A stretch of 64,000 bases of DNA from CAVXEF01 sp963827315 (lineage in GTDB: Bacteria; Planctomycetota; Phycisphaerae; Sedimentisphaerales; Anaerobacaceae), in contig CAWHAL010000004.1 of NCBI GenBank assembly GCA_963827315.1, forward strand, positions 124,001-188,000, read 5' to 3'. Each line of letters begins with the position of its first letter. Positions within the stretch are counted from its first letter, which is position 1. Made by a program: the position numbers and the translations under genes. Shown here piece after piece: positions 36,787 through 45,880 of the stretch. Under the pieces are notes generated by a model. It was not told where the DNA came from and searched no databases. It saw only the letters and a list, made by a program, of their open reading frames with translations.

Positions 36787-38385
36787 TTATCCTGCTACTC
36801 TTTTTAGCTCTTCAAGGCTTGTTATGCCGTCGACGACCTTTTTTAATCCCTCTTTTTGCAGGCTTGACCTGCCTTTTTTGTCACCCTCAGTTCGCATCTC
36901 GGCTATCAGCGATTCATTATTGGCTACGGCGGCTTTTAGTTTGTCATCGAACAGCCAGATATCACAAATTGCCATTCTTCCCCGATACCCTGTTCCAGAG
37001 CATGCATCGCAGCCCTGGGCCTGGAAAATGTTTGTATAGTTTATTTGTTGTTTTTGGAACTCGTGGATTTGGCTTGGAGTCAGTTGCGCCCGTACCTTAC
37101 ACTTATCGCAGAGTTTGCGAAGAAGTCGTTGCGAAAGGAGCAGTCTTAGTCCCGATGATATAAGCAGAGTCGATACCCCCAAATCCATCAGTCGCACCAG
37201 GGCCGAAGCATTGCTGTTGCTGTGTATCGTGGCCATAACCAGATGACCTGTCTGAGAGGCCCGAAGAGCGATGCTTGCCGTTTCTTCATCGCGTATCTCG
37301 CCCACGCAGATAACGTCGGGGTCCTGTCTGAGGATACTGCGGAGCGAATTTGCAAAGGTGATGTCTGCTTTGGGATTGATTTCAATTTGGCTGCAGTTTG
37401 GCAGCACGCATTCGATGGGGTCTTCTACCGTGATGACATTGCGGGTAAAGAAGTCGATTTCGTTCAGCGTGGCATACAGGGTGCTGGTCTTGCCGCTGCC
37501 GGTGGGCCCGCACAAAAGCAGCATCCCCGACGGTTTGCTTATTGCCTCTGCGATAATCTTCTGCTGCTTTTGTGTGAATCCGATGCTTGCCAGGGTGTAT
37601 GTTCCCGCTTTTCGGTTTAATATCCTGACCGACAGTTTTTCGCCGCTGACCGCGCCGGCGCTTGCCACCCGGAATGAGGCGGTGCCCTCGGCTGTTTTTG
37701 CCGTAAATGCGCCATCCTGAGGTCTTCGTCTCTCGGAGATATCCATACCGGAAACGGCCTTGATGCTGTTTATAACTGCTTGGCAGGTGTTGGCTTCCAC
37801 CTTATCGACTATTCTTAATACTCCGTCGACCCGCAGTCTGATTGTGTATGTGGAAATATCCTTTGGGTCGATAAGTATGTCGCTGGCGTCGTTCCTAAGG
37901 GCGTCAAAGATAACTCGCTTGGTCAGGTCTAAAATTTTGCTGTCGTGGCTTTTACTTCTGTCGTGGCTGTATATCTCGTAAATGTTTCTGCCTGAGGAAT
38001 CGAGCAGCATTATAGTTGAGTCCTCTTTGGCCTTGACAAAATGTACCGCTCTCAGCTTTTCTATTAGGGTTTCTATCTGTGTCTTTAACGTTTCAGCAAA
38101 AGTTAGGCCGCTGGCAGCTGATTTTCTTACCGAGTCAATTATTATTAGTCCGCCTAAAACTACAGGCCCTGCGATGAGCGTCGCCAGATTAGCTATCCCT
38201 TTATAGTTCTTGGGCACTAACAGGCTGAACTGGACCCGTTGAACAAGGTATAGACACAGGTATACCCATCCTATAAGCAATATGAGTTTGACCGGATTAA
38301 AAGGAAGCATTACCGCCTGCAGCGGCGAGGATAGCTCCGGACGGGGCAAGGTTGAAAGGAAATTTATAAAGGTCAATATTTGCAT
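36787..38385 (-). CDS. GspE/PilB-family secretion ATPase with N-terminal transmembrane helices
   Basis: 532 residues. The ATPase core is complete: N2 domain (DASDILIDPKD), Walker A GPTGSGKTSTL at about 293-300, Asp box VEDPIE, Walker B and His box (LRQDPDVICVGEIRDEET, TGHLVMATIHSN), and a zinc-binding CDKC...CDAC tetracysteine module. In place of the usual MshEN/N1 domain it has two predicted transmembrane helices (about 33-48 and 64-83) and a short linker. Such ATPases power type II secretion or type IV pilus assembly from the cytoplasmic face; a membrane-anchored one is unusual. No other pilus gene is adjacent. Confidence 0.85.
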   Translation of the reverse strand: MQILTFINFLSTLPRPELSSPLQAVMLPFNPVKLILLIGWVYLCLYLVQRVQFSLLVPKNYKGIANLATLIAGPVVLGGLIIIDSVRKSAASGLTFAETLKTQIETLIEKLRAVHFVKAKEDSTIMLLDSSGRNIYEIYSHDRSKSHDSKILDLTKRVIFDALRNDASDILIDPKDISTYTIRLRVDGVLRIVDKVEANTCQAVINSIKAVSGMDISERRRPQDGAFTAKTAEGTASFRVASAGAVSGEKLSVRILNRKAGTYTLASIGFTQKQQKIIAEAISKPSGMLLLCGPTGSGKTSTLYATLNEIDFFTRNVITVEDPIECVLPNCSQIEINPKADITFANSLRSILRQDPDVICVGEIRDEETASIALRASQTGHLVMATIHSNSNASALVRLMDLGVSTLLISSGLRLLLSQRLLRKLCDKCKVRAQLTPSQIHEFQKQQINYTNIFQAQGCDACSGTGYRGRMAICDIWLFDDKLKAAVANNESLIAEMRTEGDKKGRSSLQKEGLKKVVDGITSLEELKRVAG

Positions 38386-38500
38386 AAAACTATCCTTGCT
38401 GCAAATACAAAAGATTAAACGTCATAATGTTTCAGGTTAATCTATTTATCCGTTATTTGCAAGTCAAAAAGCGGATGGGGCAAGTTTACACAACCTCCCG

Positions 38501-38529
38501 TTGACACAAGGGTTAGCGAAAATTATAAA
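38501..38529 (+). promoter_or_regulatory. Upstream sigma70 promoter for thrS-infC
   Basis: TTGACA, 17-base spacer, TATAAA: close to consensus, about 150 bases before thrS. Confidence 0.65.
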
Positions 38530-38613
38530 CGGTTTGCTATATGACAGATACCATTTAGCGTATACCTGCGGCATTTGTCAACCGCTGTTTTTGCCATCTG
38601 GTTGAGGGATAAC

Positions 38614-38641
38614 TTGACAACCTCGATTGGACAGCTATATT
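38614..38641 (+). promoter_or_regulatory. Proximal sigma70 promoter for thrS-infC
   Basis: TTGACA, 16-base spacer, TATATT, ending 41 bases before the thrS ATG. Confidence 0.6.
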
Positions 38642-38681
38642 AGCGGTAGGATATGGAGAACCAATAGTAGCGGAAGGATAT

Positions 38682-40598
38682 ATGGCCAAAATAATACTGC
38701 CCGATGGCAGCATATTGCAAACTGCCGACGGCACAACTGCAGCGCAGGTGGCTCAACGGATAGGGCCGGCGCTGGCAAAGGCTGCTGTGGCGGCAAAGCT
38801 AAATGGGCAGTTGATGGACTTATCCACGCCTTTGAACGGTGATGTCGCCGTTCAAATCATCACGCTAAAGGACAAAGAAGGGCTCGAGGTATTGCGCCAT
38901 AGTTGTGCGCACATAATGGCCGAGGCAATTTGCAGTATCTGGCCGCCCGCAAAGCTGGTCTATGGCCCAACCGTCGAAGACGGGTTCTACTATGATATTG
39001 ACCTCGATGAGCCGATTCGGCCGACTGATTTTGAACGAATCGAAGAAAAAATGCGCCAAATCATCAAGGCCGACAAACCCTTCATCCGCAGGCAGTTCAC
39101 CCGCCAGGAAGCCTTGGCAAAATTGGCCTCTGACAAGTATAAGACCGACAATATAAACCGCACCGATAGCGCCGTCATTAGTTTTTATTCTCACGGGGAC
39201 GGTTTCGAAGATTTGTGCCGTGGCCCGCATCTGCCCAGCACCGGCAGGGTTCCAGCCTTTAAGATTATGTCTGTAGCTGGCGCATATTGGCACGGTGACC
39301 CCACGCAAAAGATGCTTCAGCGGGTTTACGGCACTGCCTGGCCGACTAAAAAAGACCTTGATGAGTATCTGCAGATACTGGAAGAGGCACAAAGACGAGA
39401 CCATCGCGTTCTTGGCAGGCAATTGGATTTATTTGGTTTCAACGAGGCTGGGCCTGGTTTTGCGTTCATTCATCCTAATGGGATGATTGTATGGAATGCA
39501 ATCGTGGATTATTGGCGGAGCGTCCACGATAGATATGAGTATCAGGAAATTAAAACGCCGATAATCTTAAACAAACAGCTCTGGCTCAGAAGCGGCCACT
39601 GGGAGCATTATAAAGAAAATATGTATTTTAGTGAGATTGATGATATTGAATATGCTGTCAAGCCGATGAACTGTCCCGGAGGCTGCCTCGTTTATAACTC
39701 TCGGCAGCACTCCTATCGTGAGTTCCCGATGCGGATTGCCGAGCTTGGCCTTGTACATCGACACGAAGCCAGCGGTGTTATGCACGGCCTTTTCAGAGTA
39801 AGGCAGTTCACTCAGGATGATGCTCATATCTTTTGTACTCCTGAACAGATAGAATCTGAGGTGGTAGGTGTGATTAATTTGATTTTTGAAATCTATAAAA
39901 CCTTCGGGTTTGAGGATGTTCGTATTGAGCTTTCGACAAAACCGGAAAATCACATTGGCTCAGATGAGATATGGGAAGTTTCAACTGAGGTTCTCAAGAA
40001 GGCTTTGAGGTCAAAGAATATTGATTACAAGATTAATGAAGGCGAAGGTGCGTTTTACGGACCAAAGATAGACTTTCACATAAAGGATTGTTTGAAGAGA
40101 TCCTGGCAGCTTGGGACTATTCAATTGGATTTTTCGATGCCTGAACGTTTTGGACTCGTGTACACTGACAAAGACAATACTGAAAAAACACCGGTTATGA
40201 TTCACCGTGCAGTATTGGGTTCTTTTGAAAGGTTTTTTGGAATATTGACCGAACATTATGGCGGCAGTTTCCCGTTGTGGCTTTCGCCTGAGCAGGTCAG
40301 GATTCTTACCATTAGCGAGAAAAGCAACGATTACGCACTGGCGGTTGAAAAGAAATTAAAGGATGCTCGACTTCGCTGCAGTTGTGATTTGTCCGACGAA
40401 AAAGTAAATGCCAAAATCGCAAGAGCCCACAGCGAAAAGGTTCCTTTGATGTTGGTTCTTGGCCCCAAAGAGGCTCAGTCAAATACCGTCAATCTCAGAA
40501 TCCGCGGTGTTGGACAAACCAAATCAATCGACCTCGACCAGTTTTTAACTGTTGCAGAACAAAAAATTGCTGGTAAAAAAATAGATTTGGATTTTTAG
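38682..40598 (+). CDS. thrS: Threonyl-tRNA synthetase
   Basis: 638 residues, normal length. It has an N-terminal TGS domain (1-60), the editing domain with HSCAHIMAEAI and the later Cys/His site, and a class II catalytic core. NCPGGC supplies a zinc cysteine, RHEASGVMHGLFRVRQF is motif 2, and LGSFERFFGIL is motif 3. A C-terminal anticodon-binding domain (WLSPEQVRILTISEK) follows. It charges tRNA-Thr. GGAAGG precedes the ATG. The downstream infC gene follows as in many bacteria. Confidence 0.97.
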   Translation: MAKIILPDGSILQTADGTTAAQVAQRIGPALAKAAVAAKLNGQLMDLSTPLNGDVAVQIITLKDKEGLEVLRHSCAHIMAEAICSIWPPAKLVYGPTVEDGFYYDIDLDEPIRPTDFERIEEKMRQIIKADKPFIRRQFTRQEALAKLASDKYKTDNINRTDSAVISFYSHGDGFEDLCRGPHLPSTGRVPAFKIMSVAGAYWHGDPTQKMLQRVYGTAWPTKKDLDEYLQILEEAQRRDHRVLGRQLDLFGFNEAGPGFAFIHPNGMIVWNAIVDYWRSVHDRYEYQEIKTPIILNKQLWLRSGHWEHYKENMYFSEIDDIEYAVKPMNCPGGCLVYNSRQHSYREFPMRIAELGLVHRHEASGVMHGLFRVRQFTQDDAHIFCTPEQIESEVVGVINLIFEIYKTFGFEDVRIELSTKPENHIGSDEIWEVSTEVLKKALRSKNIDYKINEGEGAFYGPKIDFHIKDCLKRSWQLGTIQLDFSMPERFGLVYTDKDNTEKTPVMIHRAVLGSFERFFGILTEHYGGSFPLWLSPEQVRILTISEKSNDYALAVEKKLKDARLRCSCDLSDEKVNAKIARAHSEKVPLMLVLGPKEAQSNTVNLRIRGVGQTKSIDLDQFLTVAEQKIAGKKIDLDF

Positions 40599-40649
40599 GC
40601 TGGGAGGTTAATACTCTATAACCAATTTAGAAAGGTAAGGTGGTGTACA

Positions 40650-41162
40650 ATCGACAAAAAAGGTTTAAGGATAAATGAAAAGATTCGAGCCGGTTTGGTT
40701 CGGCTGATTGACGAATCCAATACTCAAGTAGGAGTTATAAATAAAACAGAGGCGATTAATCTTGCTCGCGAAGCAGGTTTGGACCTTGTGGAGGTTGCTC
40801 CGACGAGCGACCCGCCCGTTTGCCGCATAATGGATTATGGCAAGTGGCTCTATCAGCAAAAACGCAAGATTCGCGAGTCGCATAAGAAAAGCCACCACCA
40901 CGCCAGCTTAAAGGAAATCAGGCTCACGCCGGAAATCGACCCCCATGACCTCGATATAAAGCTCAATCACGCCCGCGAATTCGTCGGAAAAGGGCACAAG
41001 GTGCAATTCACTGTGGTTTTCCGCGGCCGTCAAATGTTGCACCAGGATAGGGGTTATGAAATACTCAACCGTATTACTGAATCGCTGGCAGACATAGCAA
41101 AGGTTGAAAGCCAGGGCAAAATGGCACACAGACGATTGGCGCTATTAGTGGTGCCGAAATAG
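40650..41162 (+). CDS. infC: Translation initiation factor IF-3, starting at ATC
   Basis: 170 residues read from ATC 40650. IF-3 binds the 30S subunit and checks the start codon. RINEKIRAGLVRLIDE is the family opening and LRINEK must be translated, yet no ATG, GTG or TTG occurs in frame between the thrS stop and residue 16. AAGGTGG lies at correct spacing before the ATC. E. coli infC likewise begins at a rare codon (AUU), which lets IF-3 repress its own translation. A TTG at 40695 would delete the conserved N-terminus. DLDIKLNHAREFVGKGHKV and the RRLALLVVPK end complete the C-domain. Confidence 0.93.
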   Translation: MDKKGLRINEKIRAGLVRLIDESNTQVGVINKTEAINLAREAGLDLVEVAPTSDPPVCRIMDYGKWLYQQKRKIRESHKKSHHHASLKEIRLTPEIDPHDLDIKLNHAREFVGKGHKVQFTVVFRGRQMLHQDRGYEILNRITESLADIAKVESQGKMAHRRLALLVVPK

Positions 41163-41222
41163 CTTGTTTAGTTACCGGCTTTACCTGTTATTGAAAAGCC
41201 TGTGTCACACAAAAACAGAGCC

Positions 41223-41248
41223 GGCAGTGTAAACGACCAGCCACTGCC
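41223..41248. other. Hairpin between convergent infC and S8-like genes
   Basis: GGCAGTG pairs with CACTGCC across a 12-base loop, 60 bases after the infC stop. No T-run follows, so it is a weak terminator candidate. Low-complexity sequence (AGTAAATAGTAAATAATAAA) and a REP-like fragment lie just to the right. Confidence 0.35.
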
Positions 41249-41329
41249 AAATGGTGAACATTTATCTTGAGCGGATTTATACTGAGTAGAGTCGAAGGAG
41301 TAAATAGTAAATAATAAATCGATTTGTTC

Positions 41330-42958
41330 CTATTGGCTTTGGTAATAGCGGCCGTCGGTCTCCAGCCAGTGACTGGCAAATTCAGCAAAATCAGACAGGT
41401 TTACAATGCCGTCATTGTATAAATCGGCTTCTAAACCCTCCTCTTCCAACAGCCATTGTTCTGTGAATATCGCCATGTCATTATAATCGACTATGTAATC
41501 TATCGGCTCGAAGTCGCCGGCAATCGGCGAAAGCCGCTCAAAGGCAAGAGCATAGCTTCGGTTATTTTTAGTTGTGGTATTTTTCACGACCGCTTTGTAT
41601 ACGCCGTCGCTGGGCAAAAGCAAATCAACCTTTTCCAGATTATTATTGGCATCGGTTTCGCTGAATATGGTTTGGTCGTTGGGGTCTTTGATTGTCAGGT
41701 CGAGATAGAATTTCGGGGTTTCCTCGGTGTAATTGCTGTCTATAAGTCGGTTCCATGTTACCGTCAGCACAAGACGCTCGTTTTTTTTACCGTAGATTCG
41801 ATAAGAATCTTCCTCGTTCGAGTCGGTCATAGTGACATATGCCCAGCCTTTTTCCTGTGTTGTCTCTTCGCCTTTGGTAATAGCATCTGTGTTCAGTGTT
41901 TGATATGCTCTTAGCGCATCGAGTCTGCCGTAGCCGCGGTCGTGGTGCCACGTATTGTTGGGGTCTGCAGGATTGGTTGAGTTGCCGGATTTGTCTTTGA
42001 TATTCGGAAACGTTGAGTTGACGATGACGGCTCTTATGACTTCATTGTGCCCGTCATTGGGGTCGTTGCTGTCGTCAGCCAGACCCAGTAGAAGCGCTGC
42101 TACACCCGCCGTATGTGGTACCGACAGGCTTGTTTCGCCGTTGAGCGAACCCCAGTAAATCCAGTTAGGGTCGGTCCAGCTGTTGTTATTGGGGGTCGTT
42201 GGGACTGTTTGTCTTTGTGCTGGAGCGACCACATCCGGCTTGCGTCTGCCATCGGATGTAGGGCCTGAGCCACTCTTTTTGCCGACCTTGTCATAGATTT
42301 CCGGCGTGGTAACGATGAGTCCACCCGTTGTTATGCCGTTATAAGCATCGCCGTGCACATTTACATCCGAGCCGCTGTTACCCGCAGCGTTGGCAAAAAC
42401 CACGTTGTACTGACAAGCGTAGTAATCGTACATCTTCGTCCAGTAGCTTTGTCCGTCTGGGTCTATGCCATCAAACACAAAACCGGTCATGATGACGCGA
42501 CAATTGTGATCCGTGATAAGTTCGTCAAGTGCAGTTATTAAATTGGCGGGCGAAATTGTCCAATTGTCGTTGATTACCCTCGCACTGTGGATGTTAACAC
42601 CAGGCGCGACTCCTGTATCATTCGGATGGGCGGCTCCCCCTCTGCTTGCGGCGATTCCTGCCATCCAGGTATCGTGGTCGAAAACGGATACTCCATAGCC
42701 GGTAAAATCATGGTTGAATGCCCGGCTTTGCCCGTTGGCATCCTTGAAAGCCTCGTGTGTTGTAAGGATATTGCGTGCGCCAATCAGGCCGATGTTGACG
42801 CCCTCACCTGTTTCGCCGAGCTCGTGTACAGCCTTGGCGTTTGAGCCGTCCTCCGCCGTTGATTCTGCTAAGCCGTGCGCTTTGGGCATAAGTGTATGCG
42901 GACACAATGCTGCGCCGGCGATTATGAAAAATACCGTTCTCCAGATGTATCTTTGCAC
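41330..42958 (-). CDS. Secreted S8 (subtilase)-like protein with dockerin-like C-terminus
   Basis: 542 residues with a signal peptide. The subtilase fold is recognisable: His95 in HDTWMAGIAAS, the oxyanion Asn in NAAGNSG and the Ser in GETSLSVPHTAGVAALLL. However, the strand that normally ends in the catalytic Asp (xxDTG) reads VNIGLIGARN, with Gly-Ala-Arg at the Asp-Thr-Gly positions. A pre-peptidase-like beta domain (about 375-480) follows, and the last ~55 residues are a dockerin-like pair (VDYNDMAIFTEQWL, DLYNDGIVNLSDFAEFASHW). The domains imply an extracellular, possibly scaffold-bound protein; proteolysis is doubtful. Confidence 0.8.
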   Translation of the reverse strand: MQRYIWRTVFFIIAGAALCPHTLMPKAHGLAESTAEDGSNAKAVHELGETGEGVNIGLIGARNILTTHEAFKDANGQSRAFNHDFTGYGVSVFDHDTWMAGIAASRGGAAHPNDTGVAPGVNIHSARVINDNWTISPANLITALDELITDHNCRVIMTGFVFDGIDPDGQSYWTKMYDYYACQYNVVFANAAGNSGSDVNVHGDAYNGITTGGLIVTTPEIYDKVGKKSGSGPTSDGRRKPDVVAPAQRQTVPTTPNNNSWTDPNWIYWGSLNGETSLSVPHTAGVAALLLGLADDSNDPNDGHNEVIRAVIVNSTFPNIKDKSGNSTNPADPNNTWHHDRGYGRLDALRAYQTLNTDAITKGEETTQEKGWAYVTMTDSNEEDSYRIYGKKNERLVLTVTWNRLIDSNYTEETPKFYLDLTIKDPNDQTIFSETDANNNLEKVDLLLPSDGVYKAVVKNTTTKNNRSYALAFERLSPIAGDFEPIDYIVDYNDMAIFTEQWLLEEEGLEADLYNDGIVNLSDFAEFASHWLETDGRYYQSQ

Positions 42959-43231
42959 ATCACCCTCCGGTTACGAATGGGGATTTCTCAGAACACTGCA
43001 TTGTACCAGATTTTTAGCTGATTTTCAAGAAAAATCCGCGTTCTCGACTTAGGGTTTAAAAGGTTTCCGAGTAGGCAGCTGTATTTGCAGCCCCATTTCG
43101 GGATTTGTCGAAATTTCGTGGATTTTTCCTGCCTTACACTCAAGTCAAATTGTGGTATAATACTATAGATTCTGAGAAAACCCCAAGCGGAGGAGTTTAA
43201 AAGGAGGTAACCAAGGAAGGGAGGAGAGAAA

Positions 43232-43375
43232 ATGAAAACGAAAATCAAAATAGTAATCACGGCACTAATATTGCTCTGTGCTTGTCCACTTCAAGCTGAG
43301 GTCTGGACAAGCGACTATTACGAAATCGTAGCTTTTAAAGAAGCGGTAAGAGAAGATCGCCCACCTTCTTTATGA
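43232..43375 (+). pseudogene. Short secreted-protein fragment, probably truncated
   Basis: A 47-residue frame with a strong ribosome-binding region (GGAAGGGAGGAG) and a complete signal peptide (MKTKIKIVITALILLCAC, then PLQA). Only ~25 mature residues (EVWTSDYYEIVAFKEAVRED) remain before a stop. A second tiny frame (19 codons, 43384-43443) with its own GAGGAG follows, then the repeat block. It looks like the 5' end of a surface-protein gene cut off by repeat insertion. A genuine small secreted peptide is possible. Confidence 0.45.
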
Positions 43376-43704
43376 GAGGAGAGATGAAAATGTTCCCCGG
43401 AAAGAAACTTTTTGCAACCTCTCACAATATCATAGCCTATTAGCGCTAGGTGGTATTGCCACCTACTGAAATTTCCCCCGCCCCTCGTAGCGCAGCTTTT
43501 AACCCTGAGCGCAGTCGAATGGGGAAGTTTACCCGCCGTCCGTGTGGAGGGTTTACCCGCCTCCGGCAAATTCTTCTGACGACATACGATATACGCAATA
43601 CGTAACGAGCTGCGCAACCGCAACCGAACAATTCACAAATCCCCCAATTCACTACTCTCCTGCTCCCCCTGAACCCTGTCCCCCCGTTCCCTACCCCCCT
43701 CCAC

Positions 43705-44058
43705 CGCCCTCCCCTCCTCGTTCTGCCGCCGCCTCTCTTGCCTCGAATCTTTTTATATCCATAATATCCTTAGTTTTGCTGGCTATCTGTCTTCTGCCCT
43801 CTGTCATCCGTCCTCTGCCTTCAGTCTTTATGTCCTTTTGCTCTTATGCCTTTTTGTCTGTGGTCTTGTGTCTGGCGTCTGGAGTCTGCGCGCTGCTGCG
43901 CAAATTCGCGCAAGGGGGTACTTCAAACACTGCTCAAAACGCGCCAATTTTGTACAATTTTTGCAAATTTTTTGAAATTTTTACGAATTTTTGCAAATTT
44001 CTTACAATTTTTTGCATTTTTTTCACTCAACTTGCGCGTTTGATGCGAACTTTTATCC
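43705..44058. repeat. Left arm of a large inverted repeat (phased A-tract family, copy 2)
   Basis: 354 bp, matching 45881-46205 in reverse orientation over its full length with few changes. Order of modules: CGCCCTCCCCTCCTCGTTCT, a CTTGCCTCGAATC segment, low-complexity GTCATCCGTCCTCTGCC words, GTCTGGCGTCTGGAGTC, GCTGCGCAAATTCGCGCA, an exact 10-bp array at 43946-44025 (eight units), and ACTTGCGCGTTTGATGCGAA. Fainter similarity extends left to about 43440 (GGTGGTATTGCCACCTACTG). Confidence 0.85.
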
Positions 44059-44111
44059 GCCTCAGGCGGATTGATGCGAAGTGAAAGCTCTTAAGCAGAA
44101 TACAAAAATAC

Positions 44112-44182
44112 TGGAGACGAAGGGAATTGAACCCTCATTTCCGCGATGCGACCGCGGCGTGCTCCCGTTACACCACGTCCCC
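44112..44182 (-). tRNA. tRNA-Ala (anticodon CGC)
   Basis: Minus-strand cloverleaf of 71 nt. The acceptor is GGGGACG/CGTCTCC with the G3:U70 wobble that identifies tRNA-Ala. The anticodon arm is CCGCG-GTCGCAT-CGCGG, giving CGC; the T arm is GAGGG-TTCAATT-CCCTT and the discriminator is A. CCA is not encoded. It lies inside the segment bounded by the inverted repeat. Confidence 0.9.
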
Positions 44183-44245
44183 AGAAAACTGGTTCTGAGA
44201 ACCTTTTATTTTAGCCGGTCGTGCTTCCACACCGCCGGCGTTTTG

Positions 44246-44560
44246 TTATTCATCGCGGACTTTTTTCGCTGCTGCTTCTACCCGGTAAACAGTGTCTTTA
44301 CCGCACTTTTTGCAGCGGATTGGCACCGGCCCCTTGGACGTCGAGTCTTTTTCCAGCGCCAGTTCCTGATACTCTTTCTCGCTCATTTTATACGTAGCGT
44401 TACATTCCGGATTGCGGCACTTCATCTGGATGGTCGCGTTGGCTGGGGCGCCGCCGGTGCCTCCGCCGCCTTTGGTGTTCATGTAGGTTATCGCGGCGGC
44501 GGCAACCAAACAGACCACAATGACGGCGCTCATAACCGACTTTTTCTTACTCTCTTCCAT
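44246..44560 (-). CDS. Membrane-anchored zinc-ribbon protein
   Basis: 104 residues. A short cytosolic start (MEESKKKS), one transmembrane helix (AVIVVCLVAAAAITYM), a Gly-rich hinge (KGGGGTGGAP) and a C-terminal zinc ribbon made of CRNPEC and CKKCGK. GGAGG precedes ATG 44560, 27 codons inside a longer frame. No family name is certain; the layout suggests an envelope-associated protein with a structural zinc site. Confidence 0.7.
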   Translation of the reverse strand: MEESKKKSVMSAVIVVCLVAAAAITYMNTKGGGGTGGAPANATIQMKCRNPECNATYKMSEKEYQELALEKDSTSKGPVPIRCKKCGKDTVYRVEAAAKKVRDE

Positions 44561-44693
44561 ATCTAAGGCCTCCAAAATCGTTAAAAAACCATACCAATGT
44601 TTTATGTTTGGTACCTTACCAATTGTTATGTTGTTTGTCAAACGTCTTTTTCAGGCGCAAATTGACCAGATGTCTTTTTAGCATTGTGGTTTC

Positions 44694-45719
44694 TCAGGGT
44701 GCTCTTTGCAGAATCTTGGCGGGTTCCTCGGGAAAGCCGGTGCGGCCGGATAGATAAGCCGACTCGATAACAGCCATATTTCTTAGATTATCTCTGCCGC
44801 TGCTGCTGAGCTTGTTTTTGTCGGGCGATAGTATACTCAGAGCGAAGTTTTCCAGGGATTTTGTCATCAGGATAAATCGGTCGTCGTTGTATTCGGATTG
44901 CTCAGTGATATTGTCGTGAGAATCGCTGACGGTAAAGTGGGTGCTGTCGGTCGTTAGAATTTTATCTTTTCCGTAAACTTTCAGATATTTCCGTTCGGGG
45001 CCGAAGGCCCTGCTGGCAATCAGGTTTGCGAAGGTGGAGTCGGTGAATTTCATCGCCAAAACGGCGGTATCTTCTGTAAGGTAAAGTCGCTGTTGTTTGT
45101 CGCCGGCGGTGTTGGTGTTTAGGGCGTAAACCTGCTGGGGGACGCCAAAAGTCGTAGTTATCTGATTGATTAACTCGAAGCAATCTCGCAGGAGGACGCC
45201 GCCGCCAGCCAGTTTTGGGTCGCTCTGCCAGGCGGGATAAGGCCAATTGCCGGTGGTGCAAACAGCGGTTATCAGGAAGATTTGTTCGATTCGGCCCTGT
45301 TGCAGGAACTCCCGCAGGGCAATGAAGCTGCGGGCGAAGGGGCTTGTGTTGGCGACGGCGAATTTTATGTTTTCGTTTTCAGCAAGCTGGACAAATTCGA
45401 CGGCTTCTTCGAAATTTCTGGCCAGCGGGGGGAGCTTAAATACGTTGAATTTCTTTTTCATTGCGGTTTTGACGTGTTTATCGCAACTGTACAAGCCGGC
45501 GGCGACAAGCAGGCAATCGAACTGGTTCTGGATTATGAGCTGACGGTAATCGTCGTAAGAAGCACATTTGTATTTGTAAGCTGTTGATTCAGCGAGGGTT
45601 GTGTCTGTGTCGGCGACAGCAGCGATTTCGAAATAGCCGGTTTTGCTCGCTGCATCGAGCAAAAGTTGCCCATCGTCATCGAGGCCGAGCACCGCAGTTT
45701 TTAACTTATTTTCGCCCAT
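44694..45719 (-). CDS. Gfo/Idh/MocA-family oxidoreductase
   Basis: 341 residues. The N-terminal Rossmann domain opens with KTAVLGLDDDGQLLLDA, where the usual GxGxxG is degraded. The family's EKP step reads FKLPPLA, so the catalytic-domain Lys is shifted or replaced (KLP for EKP). The C-terminal alpha/beta domain shows GGGVLLRDCFELINQI, matching the GGGxLxDxGxH region, and RAFGPERKYLKVYG. It may be a sugar or polyol dehydrogenase with altered cofactor binding; substrate unknown. It is flanked by the inverted-repeat arms. Confidence 0.75.
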   Translation of the reverse strand: MGENKLKTAVLGLDDDGQLLLDAASKTGYFEIAAVADTDTTLAESTAYKYKCASYDDYRQLIIQNQFDCLLVAAGLYSCDKHVKTAMKKKFNVFKLPPLARNFEEAVEFVQLAENENIKFAVANTSPFARSFIALREFLQQGRIEQIFLITAVCTTGNWPYPAWQSDPKLAGGGVLLRDCFELINQITTTFGVPQQVYALNTNTAGDKQQRLYLTEDTAVLAMKFTDSTFANLIASRAFGPERKYLKVYGKDKILTTDSTHFTVSDSHDNITEQSEYNDDRFILMTKSLENFALSILSPDKNKLSSSGRDNLRNMAVIESAYLSGRTGFPEEPAKILQRAP

Positions 45720-45880
45720 ATTTTAGTATGATAGAGAAAATCCGCCAATAGCTCCAATGTTTTTTGGCGGCGAAGAATTTGTGACTTGAAGTGTCCTGAA
45801 TTGTGAGAAGGGGGTGATTTTTAGGGGGTAAAACAGGTTCGACACGCTCACCATTTTGGGCAAGATGGGCAAGGTGGACA

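Noticed and set aside
40695..41162. infC starting at TTG 40695
   Set aside because: It would remove the conserved RINEKIR segment, and no ribosome-binding site precedes it.
43542..44084. 180-codon plus-strand frame across the left repeat arm
   Set aside because: Translation of low-complexity and A-tract repeats; composition is not protein-like.
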